Positions 41,909-49,872 are shown, counted from the stretch's first letter. The stretch is 64,000 nt of DNA from Micromonospora echinospora (GCF_014203425.1 NZ_JACHJC010000001.1:6961501-7025500), one strand, 5' to 3'. Numbers and translations are program-made. The notes: a model not told the origin generated them from the letters alone.

Positions 41909-43056
41909 GCCGGGCGGGGCGCCGGGGCGGCCTCGGCCTCACCCAGGCGACCGGCGCCCAGGTCGAGCCGGACCCGGTAGGTGACGCCACCCCGCGCCGA
42001 ACTGCTCGGCAGCACGTCGACAGACCGCACAGTGGCGTCGTACGTCGCGCCGGTCACCGCGTCCAGCTCGACCGTCGCGGGCACCCCCGCCCGGACCAGC
42101 AGCACGTCGGTCTCGTCCACCTCGGCGAGCAGGCCGAGCCGGCCGGTGTCCACCACTGTGAGCACCGGTGTGCCGGCGGTGACCCGGCCACCGGCCGGGA
42201 TCGCGTCGTCCACCCCGGGCGGCGGTCCGCCCTGCCCACCCGCACCGAGCGCCGACGGGTCGAGACCGGGCACCGCCGCGCCACCGGCCGCCCCGAGCAG
42301 CCCGGCCAGGTCGGCCGGCGCCGCCGATCGGGTGCCGCCCGGCTGCACCACACCGGCGATCGGGGCGCGCAACGTCAACGCGTCCACAGTCGCCTTCGCC
42401 AGGTCGTACGCCTGCTGGGCCTGGAGTCGCTGCGCGGCCGAGAGCGCGCCGACGGCGCTGTTCAGGCCGGCGACCCCGCGCTGCACCTGGGCGACCGCCC
42501 GGTCGGCGGCGCGGGCGGCCGACTCGTACTGCCGCTGCGCCGACTGGACCTGGAGCAGCAGCGCGGCGCGTACCTGCGGGTCGCCGACCTTGCCGGCGGC
42601 GGCGCGGGCGGCGGCGAACGCCTCGTCGGCGGCCCGGTCGGTGCCCCGCCGGCTGCCGCCCAGGTCGCCCGTGCCGGCGCCCCGGCCGGCCCGCTTCGCC
42701 GCGCGCAGCGCCTCCCGTGCCTGCGCCAGGCGCTCCCGGGCGGACGGCGAGTCGATCACCGCGAGCACCTGTCCCCGGGCGACCCGCGCGCCGGGCTGGA
42801 CACGCAGGCTGGCGAGCGTGCCGTCGGCGGGGGCGGTGAGGGTGGCCGCGGCCCGCGCGGTCACAGTGGCCGGCGCGTCGATCACCTCGCTCACCGGCGC
42901 GCGGCCGACCTCGGCGACCGTCACCGCCGGTGCGTCGTCACCGCAGGAGGCGGCGGTGGCGCCGGTCAGCGCGACGACGGCGAGAAGCGCGGTGACGAGA
43001 CGGGGGCGGCGGGCCGCGGGCAGCCGCGGCGAGGGAGTGCGGGCCACCCGGCCCAT
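41905..43056 (-). pseudogene. N-terminal part of split membrane-fusion protein (HlyD/MacA-like)
   Basis: A 383-residue adaptor fragment. It has an export signal (LVTALLAVVALTGATAASC, a weak lipobox), a biotinyl-lipoyl-like half (TLTAPADGTLASLRVQPGARVARGQVLAVID), a coiled coil with Ala/Arg heptads, a second lipoyl half (LRAPIAGVVQPGG) and part of the beta-barrel. The chain ends within the beta-barrel, where its expected continuation lies in the next frame. This is either a frameshift mutation, a sequencing error or programmed slippage. Confidence 0.75.
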
Positions 43057-43086
43057 GCTACGACCCCGTCGACAGCCGTCGACGTA

Positions 43087-44628
43087 TCAGCCGACGACGG
43101 CCCGCACGTAGGCGACGCACTCGTCGTGCAGCATCGACCACGGGTCGCCGAGCACCTCGTCGGCGGCCTGCGCCGGTGGCTTCCGCTCGTGCACCACGGC
43201 CCGGTAGAAGTCGAGCATCCGCTGCTCGCCGTAGCGGTCGACCAGGTGCCGCACGGCCAGGTAACCGACGCCGTAGGCGCCGCCCACCCGGCTGTCGCTC
43301 GCGTCCGCCTCCGGCGCCACCGCCTCCAGCCGCCCGGACCAGCCGCCGCGCAGCAGCTCCCGCATCTCGGCCAGGCCCTCGTAGCGGTGGACCGGCTGGC
43401 CGTCGGCCCCGGCGTACTCGGCCAGCCCTTCCACCAGCCACCAGTCCGCGCGGTCGGCGTACCCCCGGTCGGGCAGCGAGGCGGCGTGGGTGAGTTCGTG
43501 CCGCAGCAGGTCGTCGACGCCGTCCGGGGTGACGGTCTGGGCGTTGAGGACGACGTCGTGGCGTCCACCGCCGACGCCGACCGCGTACCCGGCGGTCCAC
43601 TTCGGCCGGCCGCCGCCGTACCAGCGCCGCCACTCGGCCTTCCCGGCGTAGTAGACGAGATACCGGTCCGGCCGCGCGTCGCCGACCGCGTACCGGTCCG
43701 CGACCCGGGCGGCCGTCTCGGCCTGGGCGAGCAGGCCGGGCAGCTTGCTCCGCTGGGCGGGCGTGGTGGCCACCACCACCCGCTTCCCGACCGTCACGGC
43801 CAGGTCGTTCGCCTGCCACGGCCGCACGCCGGCCGGATCCGCGCCGGACGGTTCCAGCGCGGTCAGCCGGGGCTCCTCCCCCACCAGCCGCCAGCGTGCG
43901 TCCAGCTCCACTGTGCTCGGCGCGCAGTCCGGCACCACGAAGCAGTAGCCCACGGTGATCGTCTGCCGCCACTCCCCGGGCCGCCCGTCGGCCGCCGCCG
44001 GAACCTCGTCGGCCGCCGGCCGCCACACCGTGACCCGCAGCGCCCGCAGCGCCGCGTACCGCCCGCTCAGGGCGGGCCGCGCCGCCGGATCGGCGATCGC
44101 GAGGAAGCCGGCCCGGTCCGCGCCGACGAGCGCGGCGGCCTGCCGGTCCAGCAGCGCGAGCATCCGCTCGCCGAGCCGCCGCTGCGCCGCAGTGCCCGGG
44201 TCGTCCCGGCCCGCGGCCGACCGCCCGGCCGCGTCCGGTGACAGCTCCCGCAGGAGTACGCCGGGTACCGCGCCCGCCACCAGACCGAGCACCAGGCCGA
44301 GCGCGGTCCAGAGGGGCCAGCGCCGCCGTTTCCGCACCGTCCGCGTCTGCTCGCCGACGTGCGCCAGGGGTACGGGGTACGGCGCGGATGCCGTGACGGG
44401 GTGCGGCGGCGGGTTCGTGTCCGCGACCGAGGCCGCGACGGGGTGCGGCGGTGGACTCGTGTCCGCGACCGGGGCGGGGACGTCGGGCGCGTTGTCGGCC
44501 CCGTCGATCGACTCCGCCGGCGTCGGGCTCGCGTCGGCGACGGGGGCGCCGCCCGGGGTGGTGCTGTCGGTACGAGACTCGTCGCCGTCCGTCGTCCGGC
44601 CGGGAGGCTGCTCGTCGCCGTCGGTCAC
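43087..44628 (-). CDS. membrane-anchored gluzincin-type metallopeptidase
   Basis: A 513-residue single-pass membrane protein. The N-terminal ~95 residues are acidic and disordered (Pro/Ala/Asp-rich, with imperfect V-A-D-x-x-P-P-P-H-P repeats). A helix (LWTALGLVLGLVAGAVPGVLL) follows, and the large outer domain contains HELTH (377-381) and a downstream WLVEGLAEYAG, the zinc-binding pattern of gluzincins. I see no assigned peptidase family with confidence. TACCCT ends six bases before GTG 44628, suggesting a leaderless start. It shares a strand with the exporter genes. Confidence 0.78.
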   Translation of the reverse strand: MTDGDEQPPGRTTDGDESRTDSTTPGGAPVADASPTPAESIDGADNAPDVPAPVADTSPPPHPVAASVADTNPPPHPVTASAPYPVPLAHVGEQTRTVRKRRRWPLWTALGLVLGLVAGAVPGVLLRELSPDAAGRSAAGRDDPGTAAQRRLGERMLALLDRQAAALVGADRAGFLAIADPAARPALSGRYAALRALRVTVWRPAADEVPAAADGRPGEWRQTITVGYCFVVPDCAPSTVELDARWRLVGEEPRLTALEPSGADPAGVRPWQANDLAVTVGKRVVVATTPAQRSKLPGLLAQAETAARVADRYAVGDARPDRYLVYYAGKAEWRRWYGGGRPKWTAGYAVGVGGGRHDVVLNAQTVTPDGVDDLLRHELTHAASLPDRGYADRADWWLVEGLAEYAGADGQPVHRYEGLAEMRELLRGGWSGRLEAVAPEADASDSRVGGAYGVGYLAVRHLVDRYGEQRMLDFYRAVVHERKPPAQAADEVLGDPWSMLHDECVAYVRAVVG

Positions 44629-44634
44629 CGGCGA

Positions 44635-44640
44635 AGGGTA
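44635..44640 (-). promoter_or_regulatory. leaderless -10 box of metallopeptidase gene
   Basis: On the minus strand TACCCT ends six bases before GTG 44628, and no ribosome binding site is present. Confidence 0.5.
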
Positions 44641-44723
44641 CGACCAATCGGGCGTTCCGGGAAAGAGTCCCGCCGTTGTTCCGCCGCGTCGGAGGCCGTG
44701 GGACGGACGTCGTCCAGGATCTC

Positions 44724-44945
44724 TCAGATCGGGGTGCCGGTCAGCGTCAGCGCGGCCTTGTCGGCTGTCCAGAGGGCCACCAGTGCCACAGCTGGGACGG
44801 CGTGGCCGGCCACTGCGAGCAGCACGCCGCCGGTGAGGAAGCAGGCGGCCTGGACGGCGAGCTTGGCCGGGTCGGGCAGCGTCACGGTGGCGCGGGGTGA
44901 GCAGAACAGCCCCCACACCACAGCGATCAGCAGTGGCGCGGTCAT
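44724..44945 (-). CDS. YrdB-like (DUF2568) membrane protein, N-terminally short
   Basis: A 73-residue membrane protein matching the C-terminal two thirds of the YrdB/DUF2568 family: LIAVVWGLFCSPRATVTLPDPAKLAVQAACF and GGVLLAVAGHAVPAVALVALW. Typical members have about 40 more N-terminal residues with an extra helix; here the frame begins at the end of that helix. It overlaps the TetR gene by four bases. It may be a shortened but functional copy. Confidence 0.7.
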   Translation of the reverse strand: MTAPLLIAVVWGLFCSPRATVTLPDPAKLAVQAACFLTGGVLLAVAGHAVPAVALVALWTADKAALTLTGTPI

Positions 44946-45511
44946 CGGTCCCCCCAGGAACGGTAGGCGCGGTCCAGGCCCGCGATGAGCTGGTCGAAGG
45001 AGCGGTCGGTGTCGCGGGGCAACCCGAATCCGCCGGCCGCCTCCAGAGCGACGAAGCCGTGCACGGCGGCCCGGAACATCCGGATGGCGTCGATCGCGTC
45101 GTCGCCGTCCAGGCCGTACCCGAGCAGGATCGCCCGGACGGCGCCGACCGCGCGCTCACCGGCGGCGAGGTGGTCGGCGTCGGCGGGGTCGGGTGCCCGC
45201 TGGGCGGCCGGGTAGCGGCCGGGGTGCTGCCGCGCGTACGCCCGGTAGGCGGTGGCGACGGCGCGCAACGCGTCGCTGCCGGCCCGGCCCGCGGCGGCGG
45301 CGGTCAGCACCTCGGCGATCTCGGCGGTGGCGAGCACGGCGAGCTGCTGGTGCAGCGCGTCCACGCCCCGTACGTGCTTGTAGAGGCTGGGCAACGCGAC
45401 GCCGAGTCGCGCGGCGAGCGCCGCCAGGGTCAGCTTCTCGTAGCCGGCCTCGTCGGCGAGCACGGCGGCCTCCCGCACGACTGTGGCCGGGGTCAGGCCG
45501 GCCCTAGGCAT
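44942..45511 (-). CDS. TetR-family regulator with WHG-type C-terminal domain
   Basis: A 189-residue repressor. The TetR helix-turn-helix is TPATVVREAAVLADEAGYEKLTLAALAARLGVALPSLYKHVRG (7-50). The C-terminal domain carries AVHGFVALEAAGGFGLPRDTDRSFDQLIAGL, the WHG/TetR_C_33 pattern. It overlaps the hydrolase by eight bases and the YrdB-like gene by four. A perfect 19-bp palindrome upstream of the hydrolase is its probable operator. Confidence 0.92.
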   Translation of the reverse strand: MPRAGLTPATVVREAAVLADEAGYEKLTLAALAARLGVALPSLYKHVRGVDALHQQLAVLATAEIAEVLTAAAAGRAGSDALRAVATAYRAYARQHPGRYPAAQRAPDPADADHLAAGERAVGAVRAILLGYGLDGDDAIDAIRMFRAAVHGFVALEAAGGFGLPRDTDRSFDQLIAGLDRAYRSWGDR

Positions 45512-46298
45512 GCGCGGTCACCGCCAGGAACTCGACCAGGTCGGCGGCGGTGGCGTCGGGCTGGTCGGCGTGCGGGTAGTGACCGGAGTCGGCGACCATG
45601 CGCGCCTCGGCGACGGCGAACAGTCGCCGCGCGGCCCGTGCCTCGGCGCCCGGGTCGGGGAAGTCCGGGTCCTTGGTGCCCATCAGCACGAGCACCGGCC
45701 GGCGCACCTCGGGTGCCCGTGCGGTCCAGTGCGGGTCGGCCGGCGCGACCACGCCGCGCACCGCGTCCATCCGGCCGCGCAGCTTGGCGACCAGTTCCTT
45801 GCGGTACGCGGCGTCGTCCACCGGGCGCCCGCAGGGGAACAGCGTGCGGTGGAACAGCCCAAACAGCCGAGGGCTGCGCAGCACGGCGGCTTGCGCGGCC
45901 CGCATCAGCGGGTTCGGCTTCGGCGTGCCGACGAACGGGCTTACCTGCACGATGCCGCTGACCAGTTCCGGCGCCTCGGCCGCGGCGAAGACCACTGCCG
46001 CGCCGCTGGACGAGCTGCCGACCAGGGTGGCGGGGCCACCGCCGAGTGCCCGCACCACGGCGAGCAGATCGCCGCCGACCTGCTCCGGGGCGTACGTGGG
46101 CCAGTGCGGGCTGGAGTCGCCGTGCCCGCGTACGTCGACCGTGGCGACCCGGTAGCCGGCCGCCACGAGCCGGGGCGTCAGGTGACGGAAGGCCGCCCGG
46201 TTCTCCCCCATGCCGTGCGCGAGCACCACGAGCGGACCCGACCCGTGCACCTCGTACGCGATAGTGCCGCCGTCCCGCGCCACCTGGCTAACCGTCAT
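45504..46298 (-). CDS. alpha/beta-hydrolase
   Basis: A 264-residue serine hydrolase. The oxyanion region is VVLAHGMGENRAAFRHL, the nucleophile elbow LVGSSSSGAAVVF (G-x-S-x-S variant), the acid in LVLMGTKDPDFPDP and the catalytic His in VADSGHYPHADQP. ATG 46298 is preceded by TAGCTT at seven bases and by no ribosome binding site; the frame is open to 46334 but that would cross the operator. It leads the hydrolase-TetR-YrdB operon. Substrate unknown; the TetR ligand may be the same compound. Confidence 0.9.
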   Translation of the reverse strand: MTVSQVARDGGTIAYEVHGSGPLVVLAHGMGENRAAFRHLTPRLVAAGYRVATVDVRGHGDSSPHWPTYAPEQVGGDLLAVVRALGGGPATLVGSSSSGAAVVFAAAEAPELVSGIVQVSPFVGTPKPNPLMRAAQAAVLRSPRLFGLFHRTLFPCGRPVDDAAYRKELVAKLRGRMDAVRGVVAPADPHWTARAPEVRRPVLVLMGTKDPDFPDPGAEARAARRLFAVAEARMVADSGHYPHADQPDATAADLVEFLAVTAHA

Positions 46299-46305
46299 AG
46301 CCAAC

Positions 46306-46324
46306 AAGCTAATGCCATTAGCTT
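46306..46324. promoter_or_regulatory. putative TetR operator overlapping a leaderless promoter
   Basis: AAGCTAATGCCATTAGCTT is a perfect 9+1+9 palindrome. On the minus strand its last six bases (TAGCTT, 46311-46306) form the -10 box seven bases before ATG 46298. Bound repressor would block the promoter of the hydrolase-TetR-YrdB operon. Confidence 0.8.
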
Positions 46325-46375
46325 TCTGGGTCAAGGCTTGACCTCAACACGACGTGAAGTCGCACGATCGCCGAC

Positions 46376-46780
46376 ATGCCGATCACCGCCGACACCCACG
46401 TACGCCTCGCCCGCCCGAGCCGCGACCTGACCGCCGCCGAACGGTTCTGGGCCCACGGCGTCGGCCTGGACGTGCTGTTCCGCGCCGAGGCCGGGCGTCC
46501 GGGCGAGCACGACCTGGTGATGCTCGGCCTGCCCGGCGCGGCCTGGCACCTGGAGCTGGTCGGCGGCGCGGCACTGACCGTCGCGCCGCGCCCCACCGAG
46601 GAGGACCTGTTGGTGCTCTACCTCGACGGCCCCGCCGACGACGAGCTGGTGACGAGACTGGAACGGGCCGGCGGGACACGGGTCTCCGCCGGCCCGTACT
46701 GGGACAGGTGGGGCATCACGTTCGCCGACCCGGACGGCTACCGCCTCGTGCTGTGCACCCGGGCCTGGTCGAACGAGTGA
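46376..46780 (+). CDS. VOC-family (glyoxalase/bleomycin-resistance-like) protein
   Basis: A 134-residue protein with two beta-alpha-beta-beta-beta modules: VRLARPSRDLTAAERFWAHGVGLDVLFRAEA and GGTRVSAGPYWDRWGITFADPDGYRLVLC. It is closest to the YycE-like branch. The metal-ligand positions are not all obvious. TTGACC and CACGAT lie upstream, the latter seven bases before ATG. It diverges from the TetR-controlled operon; function unknown. Confidence 0.85.
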   Translation: MPITADTHVRLARPSRDLTAAERFWAHGVGLDVLFRAEAGRPGEHDLVMLGLPGAAWHLELVGGAALTVAPRPTEEDLLVLYLDGPADDELVTRLERAGGTRVSAGPYWDRWGITFADPDGYRLVLCTRAWSNE

Positions 46781-46781
46781 C

Positions 46782-47702
46782 TCACTTCTTCGACAGCACC
46801 GCCCGGCCGAAGAACGCCAGGTTGGCCGGGCGCTCCGCGAGCCGGCGCATCAGGTAGCCGTACCACTGGTCGCCGTAGGGCACGTAGGTGCGCACGGTGT
46901 AGCCCTCGTCCACCAGGCGCTTCTGCTCGTCCGGGCGGATGCCGTAGAGCATCTGGAACTCGAACCGGCCCGGTTCGCGGTCGAACCAGCGGGCCCGGTC
47001 CTCCCCGATCGCGATCAGCCGCGGGTCGTGGGTGGCGAGCATCGGGTAGCCGTCGCCGGACATCAGCACGTTCATACAGCGCACGTACGACTTGTCGACC
47101 TCGCGGGCCGACTGGTACGCCACCGACTCCGGCTCCTTGTACGCGCCCTTGCACAGCCGCACCCGCGACCCGGCGGAAGCCAGCTCCCGGCAGTCCGACT
47201 CGGTGCGCCGCAGGTACGCCTGGAGCACCGCCCCGGTCGACGGGTGGTCCTTACGCAGCTTCGCCAGGATGTCCAGCGTCGAGTCGGTGGTGGTGTGGTC
47301 CTCCATGTCCAGCGTGACTGTGGTGCCCGCCGCGTCGGCCGCCGCGCAGATCGCCCGCGCGTTGTCGTACGCGAGCTGCTCGTCGAACATCTGGCCCAGC
47401 GCGGACAGTTTCACGCTGACCTCGGCGCCCGGGGTGAGCCCGGCGGCGCCGAGCCGGCTCAGCAGCCTGAGGTACTCGTCCCGGGTGGCGTTCGCCTGCT
47501 CCGGGGTGGTGGTGTCCTCGCCCAGGTAGTCGAGGGTGACCGCTTGGCCGTCGGCGACCAGCTCGCGGGTGGCGCGCAGCGCGTCGTCGGTGGCGGCGCC
47601 GGCGACGAACCGGCGGACGACGTCCCGGGTGAACGGGGCCGTCGCGACGAGCCGCTCCACCTGGGAAGACCGGGAGGCGGCGAGGATGACGGAACGGAGC
47701 AT
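46782..47702 (-). CDS. proline dehydrogenase
   Basis: A 306-residue FAD-dependent monofunctional proline dehydrogenase, the first step of proline catabolism to glutamate. Recognised from the TIM-barrel motifs VTLDYLGEDTTTPEQAN, VTLDMEDHTTTDSTL, AYLRRTESDCREL, RVRLCKGAYKEPESVAY, and the C-terminal YVPYGDQWYGYLMRRLAERPANL, whose paired arginines bind the proline carboxylate. TACGCT ends six bases before ATG 47702. No P5C dehydrogenase gene is adjacent. It lies in the interval where mycobacteria keep proC. Confidence 0.95.
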   Translation of the reverse strand: MLRSVILAASRSSQVERLVATAPFTRDVVRRFVAGAATDDALRATRELVADGQAVTLDYLGEDTTTPEQANATRDEYLRLLSRLGAAGLTPGAEVSVKLSALGQMFDEQLAYDNARAICAAADAAGTTVTLDMEDHTTTDSTLDILAKLRKDHPSTGAVLQAYLRRTESDCRELASAGSRVRLCKGAYKEPESVAYQSAREVDKSYVRCMNVLMSGDGYPMLATHDPRLIAIGEDRARWFDREPGRFEFQMLYGIRPDEQKRLVDEGYTVRTYVPYGDQWYGYLMRRLAERPANLAFFGRAVLSKK

Positions 47703-47708
47703 GAGCCG

Positions 47709-47814
47709 AGCGTAACGCTCACCACCGGGCCCCCGCCGGGTGCGTCCGAGGCCCGTCCCCTCCCGCGCTGCGGCCTGGGCCGGGCTCCCCAGGCTGGCGG
47801 AGATCGGCTACAAC
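47709..47814. promoter_or_regulatory. divergent leaderless promoters, proline dehydrogenase and lipoprotein
   Basis: On the minus strand TACGCT (47714-47709) ends six bases before ATG 47702. On the plus strand TACAAC (47809-47814) ends six bases before GTG 47821. Neither gene has a ribosome binding site. Confidence 0.5.
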
Positions 47815-47820
47815 GTTCAC

Positions 47821-48096
47821 GTGGATCGACGACACCCCCGGCGCCGGCTCCGCTCGGCCTCCGTGCAGCTCGGCGCGCTGACCGCGCTGGCCCTCGCGCT
47901 CTCCGGCTGCAACAACGGTTACGACGACGACGATGACGACTGCGCGCTCGGACCGGCCGGTGGAGGCGCCGACACCGTCGCGGTCGCCCTGCGCGTGCCC
48001 GCGCCGGCCACCGCCGCGCGCGGCGAAGCGGCCCCGACCGCCGCGCTGCCCGAGCGCGGCGGCTTCGGCACCCACCTCGCCTCCTGCGGCGGCTGA
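47821..48096 (+). CDS. small lipoprotein with RGGFG motif and Cys-Gly-Gly C terminus
   Basis: A 91-residue lipoprotein: arginine-rich start, hydrophobic segment, lipobox LSGC (Cys30). The mature 62 residues open with N-N-G-Y and six aspartates, then Cys41, a Gly/Ala/Pro-rich middle, an R-G-G-F-G motif (79-83) and the end A-S-C-G-G. E. coli YgiB (DUF1190), as I recall it, also has an RGGFG-type motif and ends in Gly-Gly, and it too is encoded next to a glutathionylspermidine-synthetase-like gene (ygiC). Only one base separates its stop from that gene here, so the two are translationally coupled. Function unknown. Confidence 0.72.
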   Translation: MDRRHPRRRLRSASVQLGALTALALALSGCNNGYDDDDDDCALGPAGGGADTVAVALRVPAPATAARGEAAPTAALPERGGFGTHLASCGG

Positions 48097-48097
48097 C

Positions 48098-49264
48098 GTG
48101 CGCCGCGAGGCGAGCACGCCGCGCCCCGGCTGGGACGAGACCATCCGGGCCCAGGGCCTGGTGTACGTCGACACCGAGCTGCCCGACGGCGAGATCATGT
48201 CGTACTGGGACGAGACGGCGGCGTACTCGTTCACGCTGGACGAGGTGCTCCGGCTGGAGGAGGCGACCGAGGAGCTGCACCGGATGTCGGTGGCCGCCGC
48301 CGAGCACGTGGTGGCCCGCCGCCGGTACGCCGAGTTCGGCATCCCCGAGTGGGCCGCCGAGGCGGTCGCCCGCTCGCTGCGGGAGAACCCGCCGACGCTC
48401 TACGGCCGGTTCGACCTCTGGTACGACGGCAGCGGCCCGCCGAAGATGCTGGAGTACAACGCCGACACCCCGACCGCGCTGGTCGAGGCGAGCATCGTGC
48501 AGTGGTACTGGCTGGAGCACACCCGGCCCGACGCGGACCAGTGGAACAGCCTGCACGAGCGGCTGGTCGGCGCGTGGGCCAAGATCGGCGCCGGGCTGCA
48601 CGAACGCCGGACGCACGTGCTCTGGTCCGACGAGGAGGAGTCGGGCGAGGACCAGATCACCGCCGGCTACCTGGCCGAGACGGCCCGCCAGGCCGGGCTG
48701 GACGTGACGCTCGTGCCGATCCAGCAGGTCGGTTGGGACGGGCGGCGCTTCGTCGACGCCAACGACCGGCCGATCACCACCTGCTTCAAGCTCTACCCCT
48801 GGGAGTGGATGCTCGCCGAGCCGTACGGGCGGCCCGCGCTCGCCCCGGGCACGCCCACCACCTGGATCGAGCCGGCCTGGAAGCTGCTGCTGTCGAACAA
48901 GGCGCTGCTCGCCGTGCTCTGGGAGCTGTACCCGGGGCACGACTACCTGCTGCCCGCGTACCTGGACTCGCCGCGCGGCATGACCGAGTACGTGGCCAAG
49001 CCGCTGCTCGGCCGCGAAGGCGGTTCGGTACGCATCGTGACCGGCGAAACAGAGATCACCAATCCGGGGATCTACGGCGACGAGGGCTTCTGCTATCAGG
49101 AGTTCCGCGCGTTGCCCGAGTTCGAGGGCAACCGGACGGTGCTGGGCAGCTGGATCGTGGACGGCGAGTCGGCCGGCGCGGGCGTGCGCGAGAGCGAGAG
49201 CCTCATCACTGACGGTTACGCGCGGTTCCTGCCCCACTACATCGACGCACCGCGTCTGCCCTGA
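48098..49264 (+). CDS. glutathionylspermidine synthetase-like ATP-grasp protein (YgiC family)
   Basis: A 388-residue cytoplasmic enzyme homologous to the synthetase domain of glutathionylspermidine synthetase/amidase. The ATP/Mg site is intact: LYGRFDLWYDG and KMLEYNADTPT supply Arg104, Asp106, Glu119 and Asn121. The C-terminal ATP-grasp elements are AKPLLGREGGSVRIV and CYQEFRALPEF. The N-terminal amidase half of the E. coli bifunctional enzyme is absent. Actinomycetes use mycothiol rather than glutathione, so its real acceptor or donor is unclear; the coupled lipoprotein ending Cys-Gly-Gly is a candidate substrate. GTG 48098 is the only sensible start. Confidence 0.88.
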   Translation: MRREASTPRPGWDETIRAQGLVYVDTELPDGEIMSYWDETAAYSFTLDEVLRLEEATEELHRMSVAAAEHVVARRRYAEFGIPEWAAEAVARSLRENPPTLYGRFDLWYDGSGPPKMLEYNADTPTALVEASIVQWYWLEHTRPDADQWNSLHERLVGAWAKIGAGLHERRTHVLWSDEEESGEDQITAGYLAETARQAGLDVTLVPIQQVGWDGRRFVDANDRPITTCFKLYPWEWMLAEPYGRPALAPGTPTTWIEPAWKLLLSNKALLAVLWELYPGHDYLLPAYLDSPRGMTEYVAKPLLGREGGSVRIVTGETEITNPGIYGDEGFCYQEFRALPEFEGNRTVLGSWIVDGESAGAGVRESESLITDGYARFLPHYIDAPRLP

Positions 49265-49270
49265 GTCGTC

Positions 49271-49276
49271 TACCGT
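49271..49276 (+). promoter_or_regulatory. leaderless -10 box of CGNR gene
   Basis: TACCGT ends seven bases before GTG 49284 and no ribosome binding site is present. Confidence 0.55.
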
Positions 49277-49283
49277 TGGTGTC

Positions 49284-49850
49284 GTGAACTTCGACGCGTA
49301 CGCCCGGACCGGGGTCGAGCTCGTCAACGCCCGGCTGGACGACCTGGACGGCCTGCGGGCTGTGTTCTCGGACGAGCAGGGCTGGATGCGCGACGAAGTC
49401 GCGGAACGGGACCTGGCGATCTTCCGGAGAGCGCAGAAGCGCCTCCGGGACGTCTTCGAGTACGGCACCTCGGGCCGGGACAACGAGGCGGTGGCGGAGT
49501 TGAACACGCTGCTGGAGGCGTTCCCGGTGCAGCCACGCATCTCCGGCCACGACTCCTCGGACTGGCACATGCACGTGACCAGCCGGGGCGCCTCCGTCTC
49601 CTCGGAATACCTCGCCGGCGCGGTCTGGGGCCTGTCGGTGTGGCTCTGCGAGTACGGCAGCGCCCGCTTCGGCGTCTGCGCCGACGACCGCTGCGGCAAC
49701 GTCTACCTGGACACCTCGTCCAACTGCTGCCGCCGGTTCTGCTCCGAGCGCTGCGCCACCCGCTCCCACGTGGCGGCGCATCGGGCCCGCAAGCGGGCCG
49801 CGGTCGGCGAACAGGCCGTCCCGGCGCAGCCGCTCTCCCCGGTGAGCTGA
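49284..49850 (+). CDS. CGNR zinc-finger / ABATE domain protein
   Basis: A 188-residue protein with the DUF1470/ABATE N-terminal domain and a C-terminal zinc finger: FGVCADDRCGNVYLDTSSNCCRRFCSERCATRSHVAAHRARKR, in which the CGN motif and four cysteines define the CGNR finger. The family is predicted to be transcriptional regulators of stress responses. It may also be read through from the ATP-grasp gene, whose stop is 20 bases upstream, besides having its own promoter. Confidence 0.9.
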   Translation: MNFDAYARTGVELVNARLDDLDGLRAVFSDEQGWMRDEVAERDLAIFRRAQKRLRDVFEYGTSGRDNEAVAELNTLLEAFPVQPRISGHDSSDWHMHVTSRGASVSSEYLAGAVWGLSVWLCEYGSARFGVCADDRCGNVYLDTSSNCCRRFCSERCATRSHVAAHRARKRAAVGEQAVPAQPLSPVS

Positions 49851-49872
49851 CCTCCGAAGGCGGCGCCGTTGG

